From Hyphococcus sp. (GTDB lineage: Bacteria > Pseudomonadota > Alphaproteobacteria > Caulobacterales > Parvularculaceae), in NCBI GenBank assembly GCA_021776335.1, contig JAJFGB010000007.1:372001-436000 (forward strand): 64,000 bases of DNA, given 5' to 3'. A program made the translations under genes and the position numbers. Shown piece by piece: positions 16,334-24,887 of this stretch; position 1 is the first letter of the stretch; each line of letters starts with the position of its first letter. Under the pieces are notes generated by a model. The model was not told the origin of the DNA. It saw only the letters and a program-made list of their open reading frames with translations, and searched no databases.

Positions 16334-16969
16334 TCAGTCTTCATCATCGACATCATCATAATCGTCCTCGAAATCGTCCTCATAATCATCATCGTTGTTG
16401 TTGCGGGCTTTTCGCGCCGGGGCGCTGGTGCGCCCGATAATCTTTTCGAGATCAGCCAGATCGATAAAGCTGTCGGCCTGTCGCCGAAGTTCATCGGACG
16501 CCATCGGGGGCGCGGATTTGACGGTCGAGACAACGGAGACGCGCACGCCCTTGGCCTGGATCGCTTCAATGACTCGCCGGAAATCACCATTGCCGGAAAA
16601 GATGATAATGTGGTCCAGCCGGTCGGCCAGCTGCATCATATCGACCACAAGCTCTATGTCGGTCGAGCCCTTGTAGCGCTTGCGTCCCTGCTGGTCGGTA
16701 AATTCACGGGTGATCTTGGTGACCATCGTGTAGCCATTATAATCGAGCCAATCGACCAGCGGCCGCAGAGGTGAGTAGTCTTGATCGCGGTCTTCCTGGA
16801 TTGCGGTATAATACGACGCTCTCACGAGCTGGCATCCGGCTTGCGCTTTCGCTAGTAAATTCTTGTAATCAATATCAAATCCAAGATTTCGAGCGGCTTT
16901 ATAAAGATTGGCGCCGTCAATAAAAAAGGCAGTTTTTTCCTGCTCGCGCAGTCCAAGAAAAGTGGTCAT
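16334..16969 (-). CDS. NYN-domain (LabA/DUF88-type) putative ribonuclease with acidic tail
   Basis: This 211-residue protein has a PIN-like NYN fold. Acidic residues expected to bind a metal occur in FFIDGANLYKA (near residue 18), STDIELVVDMM (near 100) and FSGNGDFRRVI (near 125). Family members are thought to be RNA-cutting nucleases. The last 25 residues or so are almost entirely Asp, Glu, Asn and Tyr, an acidic tail that may bind a basic partner or mimic nucleic acid. The ATG has an AGAGG ribosome-binding site. The exact substrate is unknown. Confidence 0.85.
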   Translation of the reverse strand: MTTFLGLREQEKTAFFIDGANLYKAARNLGFDIDYKNLLAKAQAGCQLVRASYYTAIQEDRDQDYSPLRPLVDWLDYNGYTMVTKITREFTDQQGRKRYKGSTDIELVVDMMQLADRLDHIIIFSGNGDFRRVIEAIQAKGVRVSVVSTVKSAPPMASDELRRQADSFIDLADLEKIIGRTSAPARKARNNNDDDYEDDFEDDYDDVDDED

Positions 16970-17036
16970 TATAGCCTCTGTTCAATTTAGCTTGGGATCA
17001 ATTTGGTCGCTGCGTGATTATCCGGTTGAGAAATAA

Positions 17037-17525
17037 ATGATTTTGATCGCGGCCGGTTCGAGTTTGCCTTTTTGCGGTGTTGATTCGCAACAGATTGTTT
17101 TGCGTGCATTTTCGGCGTTGGGACGACTGACAACCTTAAGAAAAATATCCGCGCTCTATGAAACGCCCGCATGGCCGGATCCTAATGATCCGCCCTTCAT
17201 CAATGCGGTCGCCGAGATCGATACCGGGCTTTCGCCCGAGGCGCTGCTCGAAACGCTGCATGGAATCGAGGCGGGTTTTGGCCGCCGCCGCCGACAGATG
17301 AACGCGCCGCGCACGCTGGATCTTGATCTCCTGGCCTATCACGGAGAGCGCCGCCCGGACGCGGTTGCCGGGCCGGTTTTGCCTCATCCGCGGCTTGCCG
17401 CTCGTGAATTTGTCCTTGCGCCCCTGGTGGAGATCGCGCCGGATTGGCGCCATCCTGATACAGGGGTGACCGCGCACGCCATGCTGGAAGCGCTTCCTAC
17501 CCGTCAGGCCCGCCGGATTTCCTGA
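17037..17525 (+). CDS. folK: 2-amino-4-hydroxy-6-hydroxymethyldihydropteridine pyrophosphokinase
   Basis: FolK transfers pyrophosphate from ATP to 6-hydroxymethyl-dihydropterin in folate synthesis. The 162 residues match the family. The signature blocks are GSSLP at the N-terminus, LYETPAW (near residue 40), [20 protein letters not shown] with its metal-binding aspartates (near 92-101), and [14 protein letters not shown] (near 118-132). It is divergent from the NYN gene and lies 90 bases before rpoZ in the same orientation. Confidence 0.95.
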   Translation: MILIAAGSSLPFCGVDSQQIVLRAFSALGRLTTLRKISALYETPAWPDPNDPPFINAVAEIDTGLSPEALLETLHGIEAGFGRRRRQMNAPRTLDLDLLAYHGERRPDAVAGPVLPHPRLAAREFVLAPLVEIAPDWRHPDTGVTAHAMLEALPTRQARRIS

Positions 17526-17572
17526 AAAAAGGGCCAATTTTTTGCGGTGCAGCGCTTGTATCTGCCTGTCAG

Positions 17573-17593
17573 GAGCGATATCTCAGCTCGCTC
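17573..17593 (+). other. Short hairpin upstream of rpoZ
   Basis: GAGCGA (17573-17578) and TCGCTC (17588-17593) can form a 6-bp stem with a 9-base loop between folK and rpoZ. The following bases are only weakly T-rich. It could be a weak terminator for folK or part of the rpoZ leader. I cannot tell which. Confidence 0.25.
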
Positions 17594-17614
17594 GCTTTGG
17601 ATCAGGAGAATTTG

Positions 17615-17980
17615 ATGGCCCGCGTCACCGTTGAAGATTGCGTAGATAAAGTATCGAACCGCTTTGATTTGGTGCTTTTGGCGGCGCACCGCGCCCGCGT
17701 GCTGTCTTCCGGCGCCCCGCTTTTGATTGAGCGTGACAAGGACAAGAACCCCGTCGTTGCACTGCGTGAAATCGGCGATGGCATGCTGGTTCCCGACGAA
17801 ATTGAGGAAGATCTCGTTCAATCCCTGCAAAAGCAGGTTGAAGTGGATGAGGCCGAAGAGGGCGAAGCTGCTGCTGAGAAGTCCGATGCGCCCGAATTCG
17901 ATACGATGAACGAAGATGACTACCTGAAAGCAATCCAGGCGGCGGGCATGACCACGCCGCAGACATTGCCCAAAGGCTAG
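17615..17980 (+). CDS. rpoZ: RNA polymerase omega subunit
   Basis: The omega subunit chaperones beta-prime into RNA polymerase and forms part of a ppGpp site in proteobacteria. The start is the ATG at 17615, six bases after AGGAG; an upstream TTG at 17597 only adds residues read from the ribosome-binding site. The protein has 121 residues. The conserved N-terminal core begins [10 protein letters not shown] and contains [14 protein letters not shown]. An acidic, variable C-terminus follows, as in other alphaproteobacteria. It precedes the ppGpp synthetase/hydrolase gene, a conserved pairing. Confidence 0.95.
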   Translation: MARVTVEDCVDKVSNRFDLVLLAAHRARVLSSGAPLLIERDKDKNPVVALREIGDGMLVPDEIEEDLVQSLQKQVEVDEAEEGEAAAEKSDAPEFDTMNEDDYLKAIQAAGMTTPQTLPKG

Positions 17981-18060
17981 AGCATTTCCGAGCGAAGCGG
18001 GAACCGGTTCGCGTCAAGGAAATGCGACCAAATAATAATATAGAACCGTTTCGTAATTCC
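17981..18060. repeat. Palindromic intergenic repeat between rpoZ and rsh
   Basis: GCATTTCC (17982-17989) pairs with GGAAATGC (18018-18025) around an inner AGCGGGAACCGGTTCGCGT segment. The element continues with GACCAAATAATAATATAGAACCG. I recognise this order (GCATTTCC, ACCGGTTCGCGTCAA, AAATGCGACCAAA) as a dispersed alphaproteobacterial repeat. It contains an ATG at 18022 that opens an apparent N-terminal extension of the rsh gene, which is therefore probably not the true start. Confidence 0.75.
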
Positions 18061-18159
18061 TTTAAGGTCGGAACGCCCTGGTTGGGCCAAAAGACTAGAG
18101 AGCGCGCGGCGGGCTTGACCGCTGACATCCGAGAATTGCTCCGGCCGCGCGGAAATTTG

Positions 18160-20499
18160 ATGGCCGAGACGGATATGGCTGACAAACTGACGGCCGGCGC
18201 TGCAAGCGATCCTGACAATGCGGAAAAACCGCATCCGGACCAAACGATTCCTCATGCCAAAACACTGGATGGCGATGCAGATGCGCTCGGCGGCGTCCAG
18301 ACGCAGCAACCGGTTGGCTTTATCCGGCAGTTCGAACTCGTCGATCTCGTTAAGGCATATGATCCCGATGCGGATGAGGATTTGCTCAATCGCGCCTATG
18401 TCTATGCGCTGAAGGCTCATGGCGGTCAGACGCGCGCCTCGGGCGATCCTTATTTTTCTCATCCGCTGGCCGTCGCCGCAATATTGACGGAACTCCGCGC
18501 TGACCCCGCGAGTGTTGCGACCGCGCTGTTGCATGATGTCGTTGAGGACACGGATGTCACGATCGACGACATTAGCGAGGCGTTCGGCGCGGAGGTTGCG
18601 CGGCTGGTGGATGGGGTCACCAAGCTGTCGCAAATCGAGCATCGCGATGAAGCCAGCAAGCAGGCGGAAAATTTCCGTAAACTCGTCGTCGCCATGGCCG
18701 ATGATGTTCGCGTTTTGCTGGTCAAACTCGCTGATCGCTTACACAATATGCGGACGCTTAATTTCATATCGAATCCGGAAAAACGCCGCCGCATCGCTCT
18801 GGAGACGATGGAAATATTCGCGCCGCTTGCCGGGCGCATCGGCGTTCAGCGCGTCCGCGAAGAGCTCGAGGATATTTCATTTCGCGAATTAAGTCCTGAA
18901 GCCTATGCGACAATCAGCACGCGCTTGTCGGATCTGCAGCGATATTCTTTAGGCGGCGTTGTCGAGCTTGCAACGGTGCTTCGGCAAAAGCTTGAGGCGC
19001 AGGGCATGCGTGCACAAGTGACGAGCCGTGAAAAGCGCGCTTATTCGATCTGGCGAAAAATGTCGCAGAAAAATATCTCCTTTGATGAGTTGGCGGATAT
19101 TTATGCGTTTCGCGTGCTCGTGGACAATGTTGAAGATTGTTACAAAACGCTTGGGGTTATTCATGCGACCTGGCGCATGATCACGAGCGAATTTGACGAC
19201 TACATATCGGCGCCTAAGCCGAACAATTATCGCTCGATCCATACGGCCGTGATTGGCCCGCCCAGTCAGGATGGACAACGGCAACGCATCGAAATCCAGA
19301 TCCGAACCCATGAGATGCATGATACAGCAGAGCGCGGTGTGGCGGCTCATTGGCAATACAAAGACAGCAGTAATGGCGGCGGTGGTGTCGAGATCGGCGT
19401 ATCAGGGCAGTATGACCCATATGAAACGCCGCGGCGGCTGGTTGAAATGTTTCAGGCCGGCGAGGATCCGGACGAGGCGCTGCGTTACGCCAAGCTTGAG
19501 CTGTTTCAGGATCAGGTTTTTTGCTTCACGCCAAAGAGCCGGGTGATCGCTTTACCAAAGGGAGCGACCTCGCTCGATTTCGCCTATGCCGTTCATACAG
19601 ACGTTGGCGATCAGTGCATCGGCGCAAAAGTAAACCGCGTCCAGCGACCGCTCAGAACGTCGCTCAACACCGGCGATGTTGTCGAAGTGTTGCGCTCGGA
19701 TAATGCACCGGTGCCGGCCGAGTGGGAAAGCATTGCTGTGACTGGCCGCGCGCGCAGTGCTATTCGCCGCCGCATCAAGAAAATGCAAACTGATGAGCAT
19801 GTCGCGCTCGGCCGGTCGATTGCCGAAAGCGTTTTCACCGGCGCCCATCTGCAGTTTTCAATCAAAGGCGTGCGCGCGGGGCTGAAAAAACTAGGCAAGA
19901 AAACAGTGGAAGAGGTATTGGTCAGCATCGGCCGCGGCGACCTGCCGGTGGGCGAGCTTATCGACGCTGTTTATCCCGGCGCCTCTGTTGAAGCCGAGGG
20001 CGAAATTTTGATGGGACGCCTCCGGGATTTTAAGCCACGGGTGGCGATTGACGGTCTGACCCCCGGCGTTTCCGTCACCATTGCACGTTGCTGTACGCCG
20101 CTGCCTGGTGAACGCATTGTTGGCATTCGCGCCGATGATGGCAGTGTGAAAGTCCACACTATTCACTGCGAGACCCTGGCTGAAGAGGACCCGCCACAGC
20201 AACGCTGGCTTGATCTGAAATGGCGCGATGCGGATGAGGAAGAAAGCTCTGGTTTTGCGCGCATTGTTGTGACGGTCCAGAATGGCGTTGGCGTCTTGAG
20301 CGAAGTCGCCGGCGTGATCGCCCGCTATGGCGTTTCGATTGCCAACATTCGGCTCAAGAATCGCTCCAAGGAGTTTGTCGATTTTGTCATGGATGTAGAA
20401 GTGAAAGATGCAAGGCAATTGGCGCAGGCGCTGGGCGGCGTTCGCGCATCGTCGAGCGTAATCACTGCTGAACGGATTGGGGCTGGAGACAATGAATAG
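18160..20499 (+). CDS. Bifunctional (p)ppGpp synthetase/hydrolase (RSH)
   Basis: This enzyme makes and degrades the stringent-response alarmone. I place the start at the ATG at 18160 (779 residues) because the earlier ATG at 18022 lies in a repeat. Domains in order are HD hydrolase (FSHPLAVAAIL, ALLHDVVEDT, LADRLHNMRT, so the hydrolase site is intact), nucleotidyltransferase (YSIWRKMSQKN, AFRVLVD, NNYRSIHTAV), TGS (near PKGATSLDFAYAVH), a zinc-finger-like CC segment (IARCCTPLPG), and a C-terminal ACT domain. Alphaproteobacteria usually carry one such Rel/SpoT-type enzyme. The gene overlaps the pyrE start by 8 bases. Confidence 0.95.
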   Translation: MAETDMADKLTAGAASDPDNAEKPHPDQTIPHAKTLDGDADALGGVQTQQPVGFIRQFELVDLVKAYDPDADEDLLNRAYVYALKAHGGQTRASGDPYFSHPLAVAAILTELRADPASVATALLHDVVEDTDVTIDDISEAFGAEVARLVDGVTKLSQIEHRDEASKQAENFRKLVVAMADDVRVLLVKLADRLHNMRTLNFISNPEKRRRIALETMEIFAPLAGRIGVQRVREELEDISFRELSPEAYATISTRLSDLQRYSLGGVVELATVLRQKLEAQGMRAQVTSREKRAYSIWRKMSQKNISFDELADIYAFRVLVDNVEDCYKTLGVIHATWRMITSEFDDYISAPKPNNYRSIHTAVIGPPSQDGQRQRIEIQIRTHEMHDTAERGVAAHWQYKDSSNGGGGVEIGVSGQYDPYETPRRLVEMFQAGEDPDEALRYAKLELFQDQVFCFTPKSRVIALPKGATSLDFAYAVHTDVGDQCIGAKVNRVQRPLRTSLNTGDVVEVLRSDNAPVPAEWESIAVTGRARSAIRRRIKKMQTDEHVALGRSIAESVFTGAHLQFSIKGVRAGLKKLGKKTVEEVLVSIGRGDLPVGELIDAVYPGASVEAEGEILMGRLRDFKPRVAIDGLTPGVSVTIARCCTPLPGERIVGIRADDGSVKVHTIHCETLAEEDPPQQRWLDLKWRDADEEESSGFARIVVTVQNGVGVLSEVAGVIARYGVSIANIRLKNRSKEFVDFVMDVEVKDARQLAQALGGVRASSSVITAERIGAGDNE

Positions 20500-21079
20500 C
20501 GCTGACGCATTAAAAGAGTTCGAAGAGGCTGGCGCCTTGCAAAAAGGGCACTTTATATTGTCATCCGGTTTGCACAGCGACACTTATTTAAACAAGTCAA
20601 TTGTGTCGAAATACCCTGATCGCACTGAACGTTTGTGTCGGGCGCTCGCTAAAAAGGCGGCCGCTGAGATTGACGGCGATATTGACTATGTCATTTCACC
20701 GGCGATGGGCGCGATCATTTACGGTTATGAAACCGCGCGCCACATAGGTGCGCCATTTATGTTTCTGGAACGCGTAGATGGCGTGTTCCATTTGCGCCGC
20801 GGGTTTTCTGTTGAGCCTGATGCGCGGGTGCTTGTGGTCGAAGATATCGTATCAACGGGCCTTTCTGCGCGTGAAGCCATTGCCGCGGTCAAAAAGGCTG
20901 GCGGCGTAGTGCTGGCGCTTGCCTGTCTTGTCGATCGTTCAGCGGGCAAAGTTGACGTCGGGGCGCCGATCATTCCTCTGGCGGAACTTGATGTCGCCGC
21001 GTGGCCGCCGGACGCGTTGCCGGCGCATTTGCAAGGAACGCCGGCGGTCAAACCCGGCAGTCGCGGTGTCAGCCAGTGA
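20492..21079 (+). CDS. pyrE: Orotate phosphoribosyltransferase
   Basis: PyrE joins orotate and PRPP to give orotidine monophosphate in pyrimidine synthesis. The start is the ATG at 20492 with GGAG upstream (195 residues); a TTG at 20477 would add five residues. Substrate blocks are FILSSGLHSDTYLNK near residue 22 and the PRPP-binding loop VLVVEDIVSTGLSA near 110-123. It overlaps the end of rsh by 8 bases and shares a GTGA overlap with pdxJ, so the three are probably co-translated. Confidence 0.95.
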   Translation: MNSADALKEFEEAGALQKGHFILSSGLHSDTYLNKSIVSKYPDRTERLCRALAKKAAAEIDGDIDYVISPAMGAIIYGYETARHIGAPFMFLERVDGVFHLRRGFSVEPDARVLVVEDIVSTGLSAREAIAAVKKAGGVVLALACLVDRSAGKVDVGAPIIPLAELDVAAWPPDALPAHLQGTPAVKPGSRGVSQ

Positions 21080-21834
21080 CAGTAAAGCCCCTGCGCCTTG
21101 GTGTGAATATTGATCACGTCGCAACAATCCGGAATGCGCGCGGCGGCGCTCATCCCGATCCGCTGCGCGCGGCGGAGCTGGCAGCGTCAGCTGGCGCCGA
21201 CGGGATCACGGCGCATTTGCGCGAGGATCGACGCCATATCCGCGATGAGGATATAAAGCGCCTCAAGGCAGAACTTGATCTGCCACTCAATTTCGAAATG
21301 GCGTCTACGGCGGAAATGCTGCAGCTTTGCATCGCGACGGCGCCCCATGGTTGTTGCATCGTGCCGGAAAATCGCAATGAGCGCACAACCGAGGGTGGGC
21401 TCGACGTTGCGGGACAGCATAATTTCATTGCGCCATTTGTTCGCGAACTCATGGATGCCGGCATTCGGGTATCGCTTTTTGTGGACCCTGAAAATGAACA
21501 GATCGAAGCGGCGAAGTCGACCGGCGCGCCCGTCATTGAGATCCACACTGGCGCTTATTACGAAGCGACGATCGCCACGGAACCTGCGCGCATCTCCGCA
21601 GAATTGGAAAAGATCAGAAAGTCAGCGGAGATCGGTGACAAGCTTGGGCTTGAGATTCATGCAGGCCATGGCCTGACTTTTATGAATGTGCAGCCGATTG
21701 CTGCGATCCCTCAGATTGTCGAACTCAATATTGGCCACTTCCTCATCGGCGAGGCCGTTTTTATGGGGCTCGGTGAAGCGATAAAGGAAATGAAAAAGCT
21801 GATGCAGGATGCGCGCACCGGCGGGATGTACTGA
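21076..21834 (+). CDS. pdxJ: Pyridoxine 5'-phosphate synthase
   Basis: PdxJ closes the pyridine ring of vitamin B6 from 1-deoxyxylulose 5-phosphate and aminoacetone phosphate. I chose the GTG at 21076, overlapping the pyrE stop (GTGA); the frame is open to 21001 but the upstream part is pyrE read out of frame. The 252 residues carry [17 protein letters not shown] near the N-terminus, the HLREDRRHI loop, and EIHAGHGL with its catalytic histidine region. It lies in the alphaproteobacterial pyrE-pdxJ-acpS-lepB-rnc order. Confidence 0.95.
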   Translation: MTVKPLRLGVNIDHVATIRNARGGAHPDPLRAAELAASAGADGITAHLREDRRHIRDEDIKRLKAELDLPLNFEMASTAEMLQLCIATAPHGCCIVPENRNERTTEGGLDVAGQHNFIAPFVRELMDAGIRVSLFVDPENEQIEAAKSTGAPVIEIHTGAYYEATIATEPARISAELEKIRKSAEIGDKLGLEIHAGHGLTFMNVQPIAAIPQIVELNIGHFLIGEAVFMGLGEAIKEMKKLMQDARTGGMY

Positions 21835-21839
21835 TTGCT

Positions 21840-22238
21840 ATGATTATCGGGCTCGGCAATGATCTTATTGATATCAGGCGTGTGGAAAAAACGCTTGAGC
21901 GCCACGCTGAACGGTTCACCGCCCGTATTTTTACCGAAATAGAACAGGCGAAATCTGACAGGCGCCTCAACCGCGCCGCGTCCTATGCCAAGCGATTTGC
22001 GGCGAAAGAAGCTTGCGCCAAGGCCCTGGGGACCGGGATCGCGCAGGGCGTTTTTTGGCGGGATATGGGGGTTGTAAACCTGCCTGGAGGCAAGCCGACC
22101 ATGAAATTGACCGGCGGCGCCGCCAAAAAGCTTGCTGAATTATTACCGGAAAATCACGAAGCCGACATCCATCTCACCATTACCGACGATTTCCCGTTGG
22201 CCCAGGCCATTGTCATTATCTATGCGCGGGCTAAATAG
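21840..22238 (+). CDS. acpS: Holo-[acyl-carrier-protein] synthase
   Basis: AcpS transfers 4'-phosphopantetheine from CoA to acyl carrier protein. The 132 residues begin [12 protein letters not shown], with the magnesium-binding aspartate, and have the second conserved block [14 protein letters not shown] near residue 50. The start is an ATG six bases after the pdxJ stop. It is part of the pyrE-to-era gene run. Confidence 0.95.
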   Translation: MIIGLGNDLIDIRRVEKTLERHAERFTARIFTEIEQAKSDRRLNRAASYAKRFAAKEACAKALGTGIAQGVFWRDMGVVNLPGGKPTMKLTGGAAKKLAELLPENHEADIHLTITDDFPLAQAIVIIYARAK

Positions 22239-22298
22239 AGTGATCAAAGCACGCGCTGAAGCGCCGTGCGGGCGGGGCAGCAAAAAGGGTCTATCAGT

Positions 22299-23114
22299 AT
22301 GGCGTTTTCCCTGAAAAATCTGGGTGGCAAAAAGGGCGTTGAAGGTGAGGCTTTGCCTGACGATTATAAAATGACCCCCGCCGAAGAAGCATGGGATCTT
22401 GCCAAGACCATCCTCATTGCTGTGGCGATCGCGCTGGTCTTGCGGATTATTATTTTTCAGCCCTTCAATATTCCTTCGGGATCGATGAAACCGACTTTGC
22501 TGGTTGGCGATTTTCTCGTGGTGTCAAAGCCCACCTATGGCTATTCCCGCGCGTCGCTGGTTTACCCAATGACGCGGTTGCCGATTGAGGGCCGAATATT
22601 TTCCGGCGAGCCAAAACGCGGTGAAGTCCTGGTGTTCAAAAACCGCAAACACGGCAACAGGGATTACATCAAGCGCGTTATCGGTTTGCCGGGTGACGAG
22701 GTTCAGATGATTGGCGGGCGGCTTCACATTAATGGCGAGGCTGTGAAAAAAGAATTCGTCAAAATGGTGGATGTCGTATGCGACGGCTATCCCACTCAGG
22801 CTGGGTCTTATCGTGAGACACTTGATAATGGTGTCTCCTACATCGTTCATGAATGCGACGGCGACAATGGCCGGCTTGACAATAAAGGTCCTTATCAGGT
22901 CCCGACGGGCCATTATTTTATGATGGGCGATAATCGTGACCAGAGTCAGGACAGCCGCGTCACGTCTCAGGTCGGCTATGTGCCGATTGACGACATTGTT
23001 GGTCGCGCCGAACGCCTGTTTTTCTCTGTTGACGGAGAAAAAACCAAACTCTGGGAAGTCTGGAAATGGCCTTTCGCGATTCGATATGGCCGCATATTTG
23101 ATCCGGTTGAATGA
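22299..23114 (+). CDS. lepB: Signal peptidase I
   Basis: LepB cleaves signal peptides from exported preproteins at the outer face of the inner membrane. From the ATG at 22299 it has 271 residues; a start at 22266 would add 11 unremarkable ones. A transmembrane segment spans about residues 35-53. The catalytic serine is S62 in IPSGSMKP, and the general-base lysine is K125 in RDYIKRVIG. The MGDNRDQSQDSR block near the C-terminus is also present. It overlaps rnc by 4 bases (ATGA), a pairing seen in many proteobacteria. Confidence 0.95.
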   Translation: MAFSLKNLGGKKGVEGEALPDDYKMTPAEEAWDLAKTILIAVAIALVLRIIIFQPFNIPSGSMKPTLLVGDFLVVSKPTYGYSRASLVYPMTRLPIEGRIFSGEPKRGEVLVFKNRKHGNRDYIKRVIGLPGDEVQMIGGRLHINGEAVKKEFVKMVDVVCDGYPTQAGSYRETLDNGVSYIVHECDGDNGRLDNKGPYQVPTGHYFMMGDNRDQSQDSRVTSQVGYVPIDDIVGRAERLFFSVDGEKTKLWEVWKWPFAIRYGRIFDPVE

Positions 23115-23809
23115 CCAGCCAGGATTTTTCCACGCTCGAAGATCGTCTCGGACACCATTTTGACGATCAATCACTGTTGACCCGCGCCTTGACCCATTCA
23201 AGCCTGTCCGGCGGCAACAATGCTGTGCGTGATCTTGAGCGTCTCGAGTTTCTGGGCGACCGTGTGCTCGGCCTCTTAACTGCTGAAGAGCTGTGGCGGC
23301 GATTTCCGAGTTTTGAAGAGGGCGCGATGGCGCCGCGCTTAAACGCATTGGTGCGCAAAGAGACCTGCGCCAAAGCGGCGCTGCATTTTGGGATCGATGC
23401 GTTTATCCTGATGTCGGAATGGGAAGACGAATCCGGCGGTCGCAAGAAAAAAGCGATCCTCGGGGACGTGATGGAAGCGCTTCTGGGCGCGCTTTATATT
23501 GATGGCGGGCTTGATGCCGCGCGCCGCGTTTATGATCAGTATTGGACGCCAAACCTCGAGGATTTGTCAAAGGCCCATCGTGACGCCAAAACCGCCTTGC
23601 AGGAATGGTCGCAGCAGAAAAAACTTGGTACGCCCGATTATATAGTACGTGATGCAGATGGCCCTGCGCACGCGCCGGCATTCGATATCGAGGTGCAGGT
23701 GCGCGGCATGAAACCCGCGAGTGGCAAAGGGCGATCAAAACGCGCCGCGCAAATGGACGCAGCAAGGGCATTTTTAATTCGTGAAGGCGTATGGAGCGAT
23801 GATGAGTGA
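23111..23809 (+). CDS. rnc: Ribonuclease III
   Basis: RNase III cuts double-stranded RNA, including rRNA precursors. The 232 residues contain the catalytic signature LERLEFLGDRVLGL (near residues 38-51), the second metal-binding segment ILGDVMEALLGA (near 117-128), and a C-terminal double-stranded-RNA-binding domain (TALQEWSQQK onward). Its start overlaps lepB. Its end overlaps the start of a short remnant of era (23802). Confidence 0.95.
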   Translation: MTSQDFSTLEDRLGHHFDDQSLLTRALTHSSLSGGNNAVRDLERLEFLGDRVLGLLTAEELWRRFPSFEEGAMAPRLNALVRKETCAKAALHFGIDAFILMSEWEDESGGRKKKAILGDVMEALLGALYIDGGLDAARRVYDQYWTPNLEDLSKAHRDAKTALQEWSQQKKLGTPDYIVRDADGPAHAPAFDIEVQVRGMKPASGKGRSKRAAQMDAARAFLIREGVWSDDE

Positions 23810-23927
23810 GGCTGAACAACGCTGCGCGATGATCGTCGTGATTGGCGCGCCCTCTCGGCCGCGAAGGCGGTCAATTAAATCCCGACCGCGAAGGCGGTCA
23901 AACCAAATTGCGTTGGGTCTGATATGA
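23802..23927 (+). pseudogene. Truncated duplicate of the era 5' end carrying a tandem hairpin repeat
   Basis: A 41-codon frame begins at 23802 inside the end of rnc and stops at 23927, overlapping the real era start (ATGA). Its first 17 residues, MSEAEQRCAMIVVIGAP, align with the era start MTEVETKCAMIAVIGAP, with many synonymous differences at DNA level. After residue 17 it leaves era and reads two in-frame 27-base units (23853-23879 and 23880-23906), each encoding SRPRRRS plus two residues. The units contain CCGC-GAAG-GCGG stems, the second extending to GACCGC/GCGGTC. It looks like a partial duplication or an old gene-replacement scar. A short expressed Arg-rich peptide cannot be excluded. 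Confidence 0.65.
23853..23906. repeat. Two tandem 27-base units, each with a hairpin
   Basis: The units share the 16-base core CCGCGAAGGCGGTCAA, at 23859-23874 and again at 23886-23901. Each core is self-complementary around a GAAG loop, and the second stem is 6 bp. They sit exactly between the era-like fragment and the true era start, so they may be a palindromic repeat element inserted there. Confidence 0.75.
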
Positions 23928-24859
23928 CCGAAGTCGAAACCAAATGCGCCATGATTGCCGTCATCGGCGCCCCCAACGCAGGTAAATCGACGCTTGTTAA
24001 TGCCCTCGTCGGCGCGAAAGTCTCGATCGTTACGCAAAAAGTGCAGACGACGCGCGCGCGTGTGCGCGGCATCGCTATGGCTGATGATGCGCAGCTGGTG
24101 TTTATTGACACGCCGGGGATTTTCACGCCGAAGCGGCGTCTTGATCGCGCGATGGTGGCTGCTGCCTGGGGCGGGATCGAGGGCGCTGATCAAACGTTGC
24201 TGGTGGTTGATGCGCCGTCTTATGTCGCGGGAGAGACGACAGGCGGGCAGGCGGGTAAATCGCGCGGCGACACAGACCGGATTATCGAGGGGCTGCAAAA
24301 AGCGAACAGCAAGGCAGTGCTGGCGCTCAACAAGATTGACGATATCGCACGGCCAAAATTACTGGCGATGGCGCAGGCGTTGAATGAGGCGGGCGTTTTT
24401 TCTGACGTTTTCATGATCTCGGCCAAAAATGGCGACGGGTTGCGCGACCTGAAAGCTTTTCTTGTTGAAAAGGCGCCGCAAGGCCCGTGGCTTTATCCGG
24501 AAGATCAGCTCTCGGATATATCCGACCGTTTGATGGCGGCGGAAGTGACACGGGAAAAACTCTTTCTGCGCCTGCATCAGGAGTTGCCTTATGATTCAAC
24601 GGTTGAAACCGAAGATTGGAAACAAACGAAAAAAGGCATTCGCGTCGAACAGACGATCTATGTGGCCCGCGACGGCCAGAAGGGGATCGTTCTCGGCAAA
24701 GGCGGCGAGACTTTAAAAATTATTGGCAAAGCCGCGCGCGAAGAACTCACCGAACAGCTGGGTCAGCCGGTGCATTTGTTTTTACATGTGAAAGTGCGCA
24801 AGGGCTGGGATGATGAAGCCGCAAGGCTCAGAAATATCGGGCTTGATGTCGTGGAGTGA
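23924..24859 (+). CDS. era: GTPase Era
   Basis: Era is an essential GTPase that helps assemble the 30S ribosomal subunit and binds 16S rRNA. The 311 residues have G1 GAPNAGKST (residues 15-23), the DTPG G3 motif, NKID (G4) near residue 130, and a C-terminal KH domain with VLGKGGETLKIIGK near residue 260. The start ATG overlaps the stop of the preceding era-like remnant (ATGA). The rnc-era linkage is conserved. Here, unusually, about 115 bases separate them. Confidence 0.95.
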   Translation: MTEVETKCAMIAVIGAPNAGKSTLVNALVGAKVSIVTQKVQTTRARVRGIAMADDAQLVFIDTPGIFTPKRRLDRAMVAAAWGGIEGADQTLLVVDAPSYVAGETTGGQAGKSRGDTDRIIEGLQKANSKAVLALNKIDDIARPKLLAMAQALNEAGVFSDVFMISAKNGDGLRDLKAFLVEKAPQGPWLYPEDQLSDISDRLMAAEVTREKLFLRLHQELPYDSTVETEDWKQTKKGIRVEQTIYVARDGQKGIVLGKGGETLKIIGKAAREELTEQLGQPVHLFLHVKVRKGWDDEAARLRNIGLDVVE

Positions 24860-24887
24860 GGGGCGGCAGTTGGCCCGCTGTTGGTCT

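Noticed and set aside
18022-18159. N-terminal extension of the ppGpp synthetase/hydrolase
   Set aside because: The first ATG lies in a dispersed palindromic repeat and the extra 46 residues are not family-like; the ATG at 18160 has a better site.
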